Of a stretch of 64,000 nt of DNA, positions 1 to 7,070 are shown piece by piece. This DNA is from JAICJC01 sp963843705 (GTDB lineage: Bacteria; Actinomycetota; Thermoleophilia; Gaiellales; JAICJC01). The stretch is from assembly GCA_963843705.1 (NCBI GenBank), contig CAWJLQ010000003.1, positions 516,721 through 580,720 of the forward strand, given 5' to 3'. The notes under the pieces are model-generated. The model ran no database searches, was not told the DNA's origin, and worked only from the letters and a program-made list of their open reading frames with translations. The position numbers and the translations under genes were made by a program. Numbering within the stretch: the stretch's first letter is position 1; every line of letters starts with the position of its first letter.

Positions 1-539
1 CGCCGGCGGCGGCCGGCGAGCGCGACCACGCCCGGGCCGGTCACCACCACGCCGGCGACGGCCAGACGGCGGCCACCGTCGCCCAGCCGGTGAAGGTCGA
101 CAACGACCTCTACGTGCGCGACTACTCGAAGTGCATCCTCTGCTACAAGTGCGTCGAGGGCTGCGGCAGCGACTGGCAGAACACCTTCGCGATCGCGGTC
201 GCAGGCCGCGGGTTCGACGCCCGCATCGCCACCGAGTTCGCGGTGCCGCTGCCCGACTCGGCCTGCGTCTACTGCGGCAACTGCATCGCCGTCTGCCCGA
301 CGGGCGCGCTGATGTTCAAGAGCGAGCACGACCGCCGCGCCGACGGCACCTGGGACGAATCCGCCCAGACGCAGACCGACACCATCTGCCCGTACTGCGG
401 CGTCGGCTGCAACATCACCCTGCACGTGCAGGACAACGAGATCGTCAAGGTGACCTCGCCGCTCGACCACGACATCACGAGCGGCAACCTCTGCATCAAG
501 GGCCGCTTCGGCTTCCAGCACGTGCAGAACCGCGCCTAG
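1..539 (+). CDS. Formate dehydrogenase-type Fe-S protein, 3' part (NuoG/FdhA N-terminal region)
   Basis: The reading frame is open to the left edge (frame from base 3), so the start lies outside the window. The visible part has two ferredoxin-like clusters (CILCYKCVEGC and CVYCGNCIAVC, each followed by typical 4Fe-4S spacing) and then the first Fe4S4 domain of molybdopterin oxidoreductases (CPYCGVGCN ... GNLCIKG). The protein stops soon after this domain, about where FdhA normally enters its large molybdopterin catalytic region. It is therefore an electron-transfer subunit of a split formate dehydrogenase or a truncated catalytic subunit. The stop is TAG, so selenocysteine readthrough does not explain it. 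fdhD lies convergently just downstream and supports a formate dehydrogenase role. Good confidence for the family, moderate for split versus truncated. Confidence 0.8.
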   Translation, partial: PAAAGERDHARAGHHHAGDGQTAATVAQPVKVDNDLYVRDYSKCILCYKCVEGCGSDWQNTFAIAVAGRGFDARIATEFAVPLPDSACVYCGNCIAVCPTGALMFKSEHDRRADGTWDESAQTQTDTICPYCGVGCNITLHVQDNEIVKVTSPLDHDITSGNLCIKGRFGFQHVQNRA

Positions 540-547
540 GCCGGGGC

Positions 548-580
548 GTGAATCCCCGGTGCCATGCACCGGAGATTCAC
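548..580. repeat. 33-bp palindrome, GTGAAT...ATTCAC family, copy 1
   Basis: Imperfect inverted repeat with outer arms GTGAATC/GATTCAC and inner arms CCGGTGC/GCACCGG, between the convergent formate dehydrogenase gene and fdhD. A second copy of the same design lies at 6687-6718. It could act as a bidirectional terminator or be a REP-like intergenic repeat. There is no U-tract. Confidence 0.6.
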
Positions 581-585
581 CGGGT

Positions 586-1422
586 TCATGCGATGCGTTC
601 GGGGTGCGAGTAGATGTTGAAGCGGCTGCCGCGCAGGAACCCGACCAGCGTCATGCCGAAGCGGCGGCCGGCGTCGACCGCCAGGCTCGACGGCGCCGAG
701 ACGGCGCACACGATCGGGATGCCGGCCACGGCCGCCTTCTGCACGATCTCGAAGCTCAGCCGTCCCGAGACCATCAGCACCCGGCCCGACAGCGGCACGC
801 CGCCCTCCAGCAGCGCCCTGCCGACCAGCTTGTCGACGGCGTTGTGGCGTCCGACGTCCTCGCGCAGCTCGAGCAGCTCGCCGGACGGGTCGAAGAGCCC
901 CGCGGCGTGCAGGCCGCCGGTGCGGTCGAACACCCGCTGGGCGGCGCGCAGCCGGTCCGGCAGCTCGCAGATCACCGCCTCGGCGACCTGCGGCCCCTCG
1001 GCGACCGGCGCGCAGCGCACGGAGATGGAGTCGAGCGACGCCTTCCCGCAGACGCCGCAGCTGGACGTCGTGTAGAAGTTGCGCTGGAGCAGCTCGGGGT
1101 CGCAGGGCCGCGTGAGGTCGACCGTGACCACGTTGTACCGCTGCTCCTCCCGGGGCACCGAGCAGTACTTGACGCTCGCGACATCGCCCGGGCCGGTCAC
1201 GATGCCCTCGGTGAAGAGGAAGCCGGCGGCCAGCTCGAAGTCGTTGCCGGGAGTGCGCATCGTGACCGCGACCTGGCGCTGCGGCATCCCGGGCGCGTCG
1301 ATCCGGATCTCCATCGGCTCCTCGGTGGCGAGCGCGTCGGCTGTGCGGCGGCGGCCGTCGCCCAGCTCGACGGCGGTCAGGCGGGTGCGGGTGACGGTGC
1401 CGGCACGGGCGGGGACGCTCAT
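586..1422 (-). CDS. fdhD: FdhD, sulfurtransferase/accessory protein for formate dehydrogenase
   Basis: FdhD transfers sulfur from IscS-type cysteine desulfurase to the molybdenum cofactor and is needed for active formate dehydrogenase. The family's Cys pair is present (SSCGVCGK), as are the conserved segments GNDFELAAGFLFTEG and ELREDVGRHNAVDKL and the C-terminal FLRGSRFNIY. The frame is open further upstream, but the ATG at 1422 is chosen. It gives the family's usual length (278 aa), and a TACACT -10 box lies 6 nt before it, which fits a leaderless mRNA. The neighbouring convergent Fe-S subunit is its expected client. Confidence 0.92.
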   Translation of the reverse strand: MSVPARAGTVTRTRLTAVELGDGRRRTADALATEEPMEIRIDAPGMPQRQVAVTMRTPGNDFELAAGFLFTEGIVTGPGDVASVKYCSVPREEQRYNVVTVDLTRPCDPELLQRNFYTTSSCGVCGKASLDSISVRCAPVAEGPQVAEAVICELPDRLRAAQRVFDRTGGLHAAGLFDPSGELLELREDVGRHNAVDKLVGRALLEGGVPLSGRVLMVSGRLSFEIVQKAAVAGIPIVCAVSAPSSLAVDAGRRFGMTLVGFLRGSRFNIYSHPERIA

Positions 1423-1428
1423 GGCGTC

Positions 1429-1434
1429 AGTGTA
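1429..1434 (-). promoter_or_regulatory. TACACT -10 box of fdhD, leaderless
   Basis: TACACT on the minus strand ends 6 nt before the fdhD ATG. This TANNNT spacing puts the transcript start at or next to the start codon. The same arrangement recurs at six other genes in the window. Confidence 0.5.
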
Positions 1435-1445
1435 TGCCGCCCCGG

Positions 1446-1961
1446 CTAGAGGTCGGTCGGCGGCTCGTCGAGGCTCGTCTGCCGGGCGCGGCTGTAGAGG
1501 TCGAGGTTCGCGCCGCGGCCGGAGCCGCCCTGGATCGACGAGGCGATCATCCACACCGTCACCAGCACGCCGAAGACGCTGAGCGCGATCGAGAACATCG
1601 GCGAGGCGCCGGCGAAGTACGCCCATGACGTGCTCCCCCGCGCATCGATCGCCTCACGGGTGAAGAGCGCCGCCCCGATGAACGGCACCATCTCGCCGGC
1701 GAAGGCCGCGAGCACCGCCGTGCCGATGTCGACACGGCAGTCCGAGAGGGTCGGCAGGAGCCAGGCCAGGACGGCGCCGGTCACGAGCGCGGCCACGACG
1801 GCGATCCCGAGCGAGTACTCGAGGCCGCTCGAATGCGAGAGGCCGGTGCCGGCGGGGTGCGCGAGCAGCGTGCCCGCCAGGACGGCGCCCGCGACGAATC
1901 CGGTGATCGCGCCGCCGACGACGCGGGCGATCAGGACGGTCACCCAGACGGGAAGTTCCAT
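1446..1961 (-). CDS. Small multi-pass membrane protein, unknown function
   Basis: 171 residues with about four hydrophobic segments: near residues 5-32 (VTVLIARVVGGAITGFVAG), 48-70, 80-100 and 120-142. The tail is charged and cytoplasmic-looking. No family motif is recognised. It starts at an ATG preceded by an AAGGGTTG purine stretch. It sits upstream of fdhD on the same strand, but fdhD appears to have its own promoter, so no functional link is claimed. Confidence 0.6.
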   Translation of the reverse strand: MELPVWVTVLIARVVGGAITGFVAGAVLAGTLLAHPAGTGLSHSSGLEYSLGIAVVAALVTGAVLAWLLPTLSDCRVDIGTAVLAAFAGEMVPFIGAALFTREAIDARGSTSWAYFAGASPMFSIALSVFGVLVTVWMIASSIQGGSGRGANLDLYSRARQTSLDEPPTDL

Positions 1962-2055
1962 GCCACAACCCTTCGAGTCGTTGCCATCCGGGCGAGCATC
2001 GGCTGCCGGCGGCGCGGACCTGAGCGTCAGCGCGCTCGGCGCGCGGGCGGAGCGC

Positions 2056-3313
2056 TCAGGCGGCGGCGTCCGCCGCCAGCGCGCGCACCTCGTCGGGGCT
2101 GATGTCGGCGGTGCGCCCGCCGGCGTACTCGGCGGCGATCCGGCCGGCGACCGCCACCACCACCGGGTCGCGCTTGTCGCGCCCGAGCACCCAGGCGACG
2201 CCTGCGGCGCCGGAGCGGTCGTTCAGGGCGACGTCGGCGGTGCGCCCCACCAGGCCGGGCTCGAAGGGCAGGTAGATCTCCGGATCCTTCAGCAGGCCGT
2301 CGATGTGCACGCCCGCACGCGTGAGGAAGGCGTCGGCGCCGATCACCGGCCGGCGGGCGGCGACCGGCGCTCCCGCCAGCGCGAGCGCGGCCGGCAGCCG
2401 GCCGAGGGCGGTCAGGTCGAGGCCGCACGCCGGGTCGATGCCCGCCAGCTCGACGGCGGCCAGCTCGATCGGCTCGTTGCCGGTGCGCTCGCCGACGCCT
2501 CCGAGCGTGCCGTTCACGGCCGCACACCCGGACAGCCAGGCGGCCGCGGCGTTCGCGTGCACCTTGCCGAGATCGTCGTGGCCGTGCCACTCGAGATCGT
2601 CCGGGGAGACGCCGAGCGCGATCAGCGCCTCGACGAGCAGCGGGACGCTGCGGGGGAGCGGCGCGTCGCGCCACGGCAGCCCCAGCCCGAGCGTGTCGCA
2701 GAGCCGCAGCTTGACGGCGCGAGCCGCGCTCGCGGCCGAGGTCGAGCAGCGCCGACGCGAGCGGCAGCACGAACCCGTCGAGGTCGGCGCGGGTCACGTC
2801 CTCGAGGTGCACGCGGGGACGCACGCCGGCGTCGATGACCGCCCGCACGAGCTCGGTGTAGCGGCGCAGCGCCTCGCCCCGCGTCCAGCCGAGCTTGCCG
2901 TAGATGTGATGGTCGGACGCCGAGCACAGGATCCCGGTCTCGGCCACCCCGGCGGCGCGGACGAGCGCGAGGTCGCGCGCGTCGGCGCGGATCCAGGCGG
3001 TCGGCTCGGGCCAGCGGGCGCCGGTCTCCCTGATCGCCTCGAGCAGCGCACGGTCGCGCTCGCCGTAGAGGAAGAGCTCGGTCTGCGCGACGCGGCCGCT
3101 GCCGGCGTCGATCCGGGCGAGGACGGCGTGGAGGGCGAGCGCCGCGTCGAGCGTGAACGGCTCGCCGGCCTGCTGACCGTCGCGGAACGTCGTGTCGGTG
3201 ATGCGCAGCCGGGCATCGGGCCGCACCGCAGCCGGCACCCGCGGCGCCGCGCCCTGCGGATAGACGTCGCGGAAGCGGTTGGGGGCGCTTGATTCATTGA
3301 TTCTGATTGACAT
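2056..3313 (-). CDS. DRE-TIM metallolyase, homocitrate/Re-citrate synthase-like, frameshifted
   Basis: The N-terminal part has the signature ITDTTFRDGQQ of the isopropylmalate/homocitrate synthase family, which condenses acyl-CoA with a 2-oxoacid. It also has HLEDVTRADLDGFVLP. The C-terminal part, in another frame, has LCDTLGLGLPWR, LEWHGHDDLGKVHANAAAAW and GTLGGVGERTGN. The two halves join if one base is removed near 2715-2735, so the gene carries a +1 shift (true mutation or sequencing error). The N-terminus (NRFRDVYP before the catalytic motif) resembles the branch that includes Re-citrate synthases and misannotated 2-isopropylmalate synthases. The exact substrate cannot be read from the sequence. 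A divergent HTH protein resembling the DNA-binding domain fused to some citrate synthases lies next to it. This hints at a citrate-forming role, which is inference. Confidence 0.75.
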
Positions 3314-3324
3314 ACATTGATTCT
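3295..3324. promoter_or_regulatory. Direct repeats CATTGATTCT x2 between divergent genes
   Basis: Two identical 10-mers start at 3295 and 3315, exactly 20 bp (two helical turns) apart, around the start codon of the synthase-like gene and about 50 bp upstream of the divergent HTH gene. Same-face spacing makes this a good candidate operator, possibly bound by the adjacent HTH protein. That pairing is inference. Confidence 0.5.
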
Positions 3325-3361
3325 ACATGATTACAGCACGGGTTCGAGGCACCCCGCCCCG

Positions 3362-3367
3362 TAGACT
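3362..3367 (+). promoter_or_regulatory. TAGACT -10 box of HTH gene, leaderless
   Basis: TAGACT lies 7 nt before the ATG at 3375. This spacing favours 3375 over the upstream ATG at 3327 as the real start. Confidence 0.5.
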
Positions 3368-3374
3368 GGAGCCG

Positions 3375-3617
3375 ATGTCGGTGATGGTCGAGGGAGTCGA
3401 GTACCTGACGGCCGGCGAGGCGGCGGCCGCCCTCGGCGTGAAGCGCGAGACGCTCTACGCCTACGCGTCGCGGGGACGCCTGCGCTCCTACCGGCGCGGC
3501 GCCGGCCGCACCCGTCTCTACCGGGCCGACGAGATCCGCGCGCTGACCCAGATCCGCGCCGACCGGCCGCCCGACCACCTGGTGGACGTCGCCAGCTTCA
3601 TGGACGGAAGCGCCTGA
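3375..3617 (+). CDS. Small MerR/excisionase-type helix-turn-helix protein
   Basis: 80 residues. The helix-turn-helix spans roughly residues 8-50 (EYLTAGEAAAALGVKRETLYAYASRGRL), followed by RTRLYRADEIRAL, as in HTH_17/MerR-like DNA-binding domains. The same motif occurs as an N-terminal domain on some bacterial citrate synthases; here it stands alone, divergent from a citrate/homocitrate-synthase-like gene. It probably regulates the intergenic operator at 3295-3324. The start is set by a -10 box 7 nt upstream. Confidence 0.7.
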   Translation: MSVMVEGVEYLTAGEAAAALGVKRETLYAYASRGRLRSYRRGAGRTRLYRADEIRALTQIRADRPPDHLVDVASFMDGSA

Positions 3618-3654
3618 GCGCGGCGTCCGTGTGCGCCTCGGCGAGCGGGCCGCG

Positions 3655-4218
3655 CTAACCGCTGCCGCTCTGCGAACGGGTCGCGTGTACCCGCAGGCTC
3701 GAGAGGACGGCGATCACCATGCGCCGCAGGCGCCGGTTACGCGTGCCCAGGATGACGTGAACCTGGAAGTCGCGGCCGTGCGACCGGAAGGTGATCCGGT
3801 ACGCGCGCACGCCGAGGCACTCGAACGGGCCGCCGAGCCGCCCCAGGCGGAACCTCGCCGGCTGCGGCGGGAAGTCGCCCTGCGGGCGCTCACCCCGGCG
3901 GTACTCGTAGAGCCAGAGCAGCGCTCCGGACGGCGGCCGCGCCCTGATCGCCCGCGTCGGCGCGCACCCATTGCCGCCCGCCGGCAACGGCCACGAGCCG
4001 ACCGCGAACGGCAGCGACGGCTCGACGAGCGCGGGGACGGGGTCGCGCCGCAGCGTCCAGCCCCGGGGCACGTCGATCGAGATCGCATCCACGGTCTCCC
4101 GCCGCCCCGCTCCGTGGCGGGCGGCGTGCCTCGAGCCGCCACCGCACCCGGCGAGCACGAGCCCGAGCAGGAGCACCACCCCGGCAGCACCGACCACGAC
4201 CCTGTCCGCTCGCTCCAC
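3655..4218 (-). CDS. Putative lipoprotein, unknown function
   Basis: 187 residues from a GTG. The N-terminus is a lipoprotein signal: hydrophobic GAAGVVLLLGLVLAGC with the lipobox LAGC near residue 24, so the mature protein should be anchored to the outer face of the membrane. The rest (ISIDVPRGWTLRRDP..., ending in a basic stretch) matches no family I recognise. It lies downstream of the GH26 gene on the same strand, with a gap of about 37 bp, so co-transcription is likely. Confidence 0.6.
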   Translation of the reverse strand: MERADRVVVGAAGVVLLLGLVLAGCGGGSRHAARHGAGRRETVDAISIDVPRGWTLRRDPVPALVEPSLPFAVGSWPLPAGGNGCAPTRAIRARPPSGALLWLYEYRRGERPQGDFPPQPARFRLGRLGGPFECLGVRAYRITFRSHGRDFQVHVILGTRNRRLRRMVIAVLSSLRVHATRSQSGSG

Positions 4219-4255
4219 GCAGGACCTACGCGTGCGACCGGCGTCCGCGTCCCGT

Positions 4256-5185
4256 CTACGGCGTCGCCGGCATCGCCAGCAGGTTCGACTCCTGTCCCAG
4301 CGCCGAGAACGCGGCCAGGGCGGCCGGGTTCGCCATGAGGCGGAAGTCGTAGCCCTTCGGGGAGACGGAGTCGAAGAACGTGATCGCCTTCACCTGCGGG
4401 TGGGCGCCGGCCCAGGCGCCGTAGGCCTCGATCCAGGCCGGTGTCTGGGAGAGGGCGGTCAGGCTGCCGGTCTCGCCGACCACGAACGGCTTGCCGTGGG
4501 CGGCGGCGAACGCCACCGCCGGGTCGAGCAGCTCGGCCTGCGTGCGGAACGGCGCGGTGGGGAAGTTGTAGGCATCGGCGCCGATCCAGTGCACGTAGGC
4601 GTTCCCCGGGTAGAACGCGGCGGCGGCGACGTTCGCGTGCGGGCCGAAGTCGTAGGCCATCGGCGTCCACACGAAGTGCACGTTCGTCGCGCCCGCCGCG
4701 CGGAAGACGCGCACCATCCGCCGCCACGCGGCGACGACCTTCCTCGGCCCGCCGATGAAGCGCTTGTGGCCCCGCGGCTGGTCGAACTCGTACCAGGGCA
4801 CGAGCAGGATCTGGACGCCGGTGGCCCGCATCGCCCTGGCGGCGGCGGCGATCGCGCGGTCCTGCGAACCGGCGGCGATGGCCGCGGCCGTCGTGGCCGG
4901 CGCGGCCGACCACGCCAGCTCGGGGATGCGGCCGGCGGCGGCGTCCGGCGCGACCCGCTTCGCCCAGCCGGTGAAGCTCCACGGCACGTAGCTGCGGTCG
5001 ACGGCAAGGGTGCGGCCGATGCCGGACTCGAGCGCGGAGATGCCGCCGGGCTCATTCGCGAAGGCGCCCAGGTAGGCGCCCGACGAGGGCAGGAGCGACT
5101 GCGCCTGCGCGGCCGGCGCCGCCGCCGCGAGCCCGGCCGCGACGGTGACGGCCAGAAGGAGGAGGAGGCGGCGCGACGGGAGCAT
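4256..5185 (-). CDS. Secreted glycoside hydrolase, GH26-like
   Basis: The protein starts at MLPSRR, giving a clean signal peptide (about residues 1-28, ending APAAQA). The body resembles GH26 (beta-mannanase-type) TIM barrels: a WSFTGWAKR / RIPELAWS start, then VPWYEFDQPRG with a candidate acid/base Glu. Later come HFVWTPMAYDFG, the family-like YVHWIGADAYNF, and VVGETGS with the candidate nucleophile Glu. The product is probably an extracellular beta-mannan or related glycan endo-hydrolase. Substrate is uncertain because GH26 also holds glucanases and xylanases. Confidence 0.75.
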   Translation of the reverse strand: MLPSRRLLLLLAVTVAAGLAAAAPAAQAQSLLPSSGAYLGAFANEPGGISALESGIGRTLAVDRSYVPWSFTGWAKRVAPDAAAGRIPELAWSAAPATTAAAIAAGSQDRAIAAAARAMRATGVQILLVPWYEFDQPRGHKRFIGGPRKVVAAWRRMVRVFRAAGATNVHFVWTPMAYDFGPHANVAAAAFYPGNAYVHWIGADAYNFPTAPFRTQAELLDPAVAFAAAHGKPFVVGETGSLTALSQTPAWIEAYGAWAGAHPQVKAITFFDSVSPKGYDFRLMANPAALAAFSALGQESNLLAMPATP

Positions 5186-5274
5186 TGCGCAAGCCTCGAC
5201 GGGAGGCGCCCGCCCGCGCATACGCCGATCGGGTGGTTGCGCCCTCCCCGGAGCGGGCGGGCCGCCCTACCGGC

Positions 5275-5463
5275 TCAGTCCTCGATCAGGATCGAGAGCG
5301 TCGGGCAGGCCGACTCGGCCTCCTCGACGCAGTCGCGCAGGCTCTCGTCGGGCTCGGCGACGTACTCCAGCCTGTCGGGTGCGGCCAGGTTGAACACCTC
5401 CGGGCAGGCGATCATGCACTGCCCGTGGTGGTCGCAGGTCGTCTCGTCGACGGTGACTCTCAA
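5275..5463 (-). CDS. 3Fe-4S ferredoxin (P450 redox partner)
   Basis: 62 residues. The Cys pattern (CDHHGQCMIACP, then CP near the C-terminus) is that of single-cluster 3Fe-4S ferredoxins that donate electrons to actinobacterial P450s. It starts at a TTG overlapping the P450 stop (TTGA) with a strong AGGAGG ribosome site just upstream, so the two proteins are translationally coupled. A dedicated ferredoxin reductase is not seen nearby. Confidence 0.88.
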   Translation of the reverse strand: MRVTVDETTCDHHGQCMIACPEVFNLAAPDRLEYVAEPDESLRDCVEEAESACPTLSILIED

Positions 5464-6666
5464 TGCCCCTCCTCGGGTGTGTGGAAGACGATCGGAAGCT
5501 CGACCGGCCCCGTGACGCCGCTGATCGGCCGCAGCACGGCCGGGCGCTCGAGCCGCGGCGCCCGGATCCGCCCGGCCAGGACCGGCAGCGCCTCGCGCAT
5601 GTCGATGCGGGCGAGCCAGTGGCCGAGGCAGTGGTGCGCGCCGCCGCCGAAGCCGAAGTGCGCCCGCCGCTCGACGGTGATGTCGAACGGCTCGTCGCCG
5701 ACGGCCAGCGGATCGGTGTTCGCCGGCGGGCTGAGCAGGTGCAGCGTCGTCCCGGCGGGGATCTCGACGCCGTCGACGACGATGTCCTCCATCGCCCGCC
5801 GCGTCGTCCAGACGACCGTCGGGTTCCAGCGGATGAGCTCCTCCACGGCGTTCGCGGCCAGCTCGGGCCGAGCAGCCAGCAGATCCCACTGGCCGGGATG
5901 CTGCATGAAGAGCTGGAGGGCGAGGCCGAGCTGGTTCTTGGTCGTGTCCATGCCGCCGAACACGATCAGCGTGATCATCGCACGCAGCTCCTCCTGCGAG
6001 AGCGTGGCCGGGCCGTCGTGGGCGGCGACGAGCGCCGAGATGACGTCGCCGCCGGGCGTCGCCCGCCGCTCGGCGATCAGCTCGTCCGCGAGGCCGTACA
6101 TGTTGGCCAGTCCGGCCTCGATCCGCTCGCGGTCGCGCGCGATCGTGACGCCGAAGGCGAGGCCGATGTCGGTCGACCAGTGGGAGAGGTCGCGCCAGCG
6201 GGCCTCGTCGAGCCCCACCAGGCGGCAGAGCACGCGGGCCGAGTACGGCTCGGCGAACTCCGACACGAACTCGCACCGTCCGCGGGCGGCGAACGCATCG
6301 ACCAGCTCGCCGGCGAGCTCCCGGAACCCCGGCACCATCCGCTCCATCACGGCGCGCGAGAAGGCCGGGTTCGCGAGCCGGCGCAGGCGGCGGTGGTCGT
6401 CGCCCTCGACGGAGAGCATGATCAGCGACCACCACCGGTGCAGGGGGCCCTCGCGTGATGCCGTGCTGCTCGGGCCAGGCGAAGCTGCCCTGGCGCAGGC
6501 GGCGGTCCTTCAAGAGCAGGCTCGTCTGCTCGTAGCGCAGGACGGCGAGGCCGAAGTTCGTGCGCGCGTACCAGCTGCGCTCGCGCGCGGCCCGCACCTC
6601 GGCCGACGACACCGAGAAGTCGGGGTCGGACACGTCGAAGTAGGGCACGTCGGGAGCGATCGCCAC
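5460..6666 (-). CDS. Cytochrome P450, frameshifted
   Basis: Haem-thiolate monooxygenase. The N-terminus begins at a GTG (MAIAPDVPYFDV), and the remainder is in another frame from about 6450 (EGPLHRWWSLIMLSVEGDDHRRLRRL). Removing one base near 6452-6456 joins them. Hallmarks: I-helix GGMDTTKNQ, ExxR in VEELIRWNP, and the haem-binding loop HFGFGGGAHHCLGHWLAR with the ligand Cys. The length (about 400 aa after repair) is normal for a soluble bacterial P450. The substrate is unknown. A TACGAT box 6 nt before the GTG suggests a leaderless transcript. The ferredoxin gene follows in the same operon. Confidence 0.88.
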
Positions 6667-6672
6667 ACCCTC

Positions 6673-6678
6673 ATCGTA
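6673..6678 (-). promoter_or_regulatory. TACGAT -10 box of P450 gene, leaderless
   Basis: Minus-strand TACGAT ends 6 nt before the GTG start of the P450. Confidence 0.45.
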
Positions 6679-6686
6679 AATCGCCG

Positions 6687-6718
6687 GTGAATGCCGGTGC
6701 CTGGCACCGGTTATTCAC
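6687..6718. repeat. 32-bp palindrome, GTGAAT...ATTCAC family, copy 2
   Basis: Arms GTGAAT/ATTCAC outside and CCGGTGCC/GGCACCGG inside, between the cupin gene (its TAA stop is inside the repeat) and the P450 5' end. Same design as 548-580. Probable transcription terminator or REP-like element. Confidence 0.6.
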
Positions 6719-7055
6719 GCGGTGGCCAGACGTTCAGCGTGACCACCTCGGCGGGGCCGGCCTCGGCCGAGTGCGGGACGCCGCCGGGGATCAGCACCTG
6801 CGCGCCGGGGCCGAGGCGGAGCTCGCCCGCGTCCGTGCGGAACACGATCTCGCCCTCGAGCACCACCGTGAGCTGGTCCTCCGGGTGGCGGTGCTGCTCC
6901 CACGCCGAGCCGGGCGCGTAGCGGTAGAGCGTCACGGTGAGGTCGGCGGAGACGATCGTCGAGCCGCGGATGCCGGGGCGCAGCTCGGCGAACTCGCGCC
7001 CCTCCCAGTCGATCACGAGCGGGCCGGTCACGGCCGCCCACGATACCCGGCTCAC
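6711..7055 (-). CDS. Small cupin-domain protein
   Basis: 114 residues forming a single cupin barrel. Motif 1 is present as WEQHRHPEDQLTVVLEGEIVF (two His and a Glu-like ligand set), and motif 2 as PGGVPHSAEAG. Such proteins bind a metal and act as isomerases, dioxygenases or sensors; no substrate can be assigned. It is divergent from the methyl-cycle cluster, with only 15 bp between the start codons. Confidence 0.75.
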   Translation of the reverse strand: MSRVSWAAVTGPLVIDWEGREFAELRPGIRGSTIVSADLTVTLYRYAPGSAWEQHRHPEDQLTVVLEGEIVFRTDAGELRLGPGAQVLIPGGVPHSAEAGPAEVVTLNVWPPRE

Positions 7056-7056
7056 C

Positions 7057-7062
7057 TACGAT
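7057..7062 (+). promoter_or_regulatory. TACGAT -10 box of methyl-cycle cluster, leaderless
   Basis: TACGAT lies 8 nt before the GTG at 7071 and supports that codon as start of the first gene of the metK-ahcY cluster. Confidence 0.5.
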
Positions 7063-7070
7063 CACGGGTC

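Noticed and set aside
537..539. Readthrough of the formate dehydrogenase stop as selenocysteine
   Set aside because: The codon is TAG, not TGA, and no molybdopterin catalytic sequence follows in frame.
559..1449. Long plus-strand frame opposite fdhD
   Set aside because: Antisense shadow caused by high GC; composition is Arg/Ala/Gly repeats with no motif.
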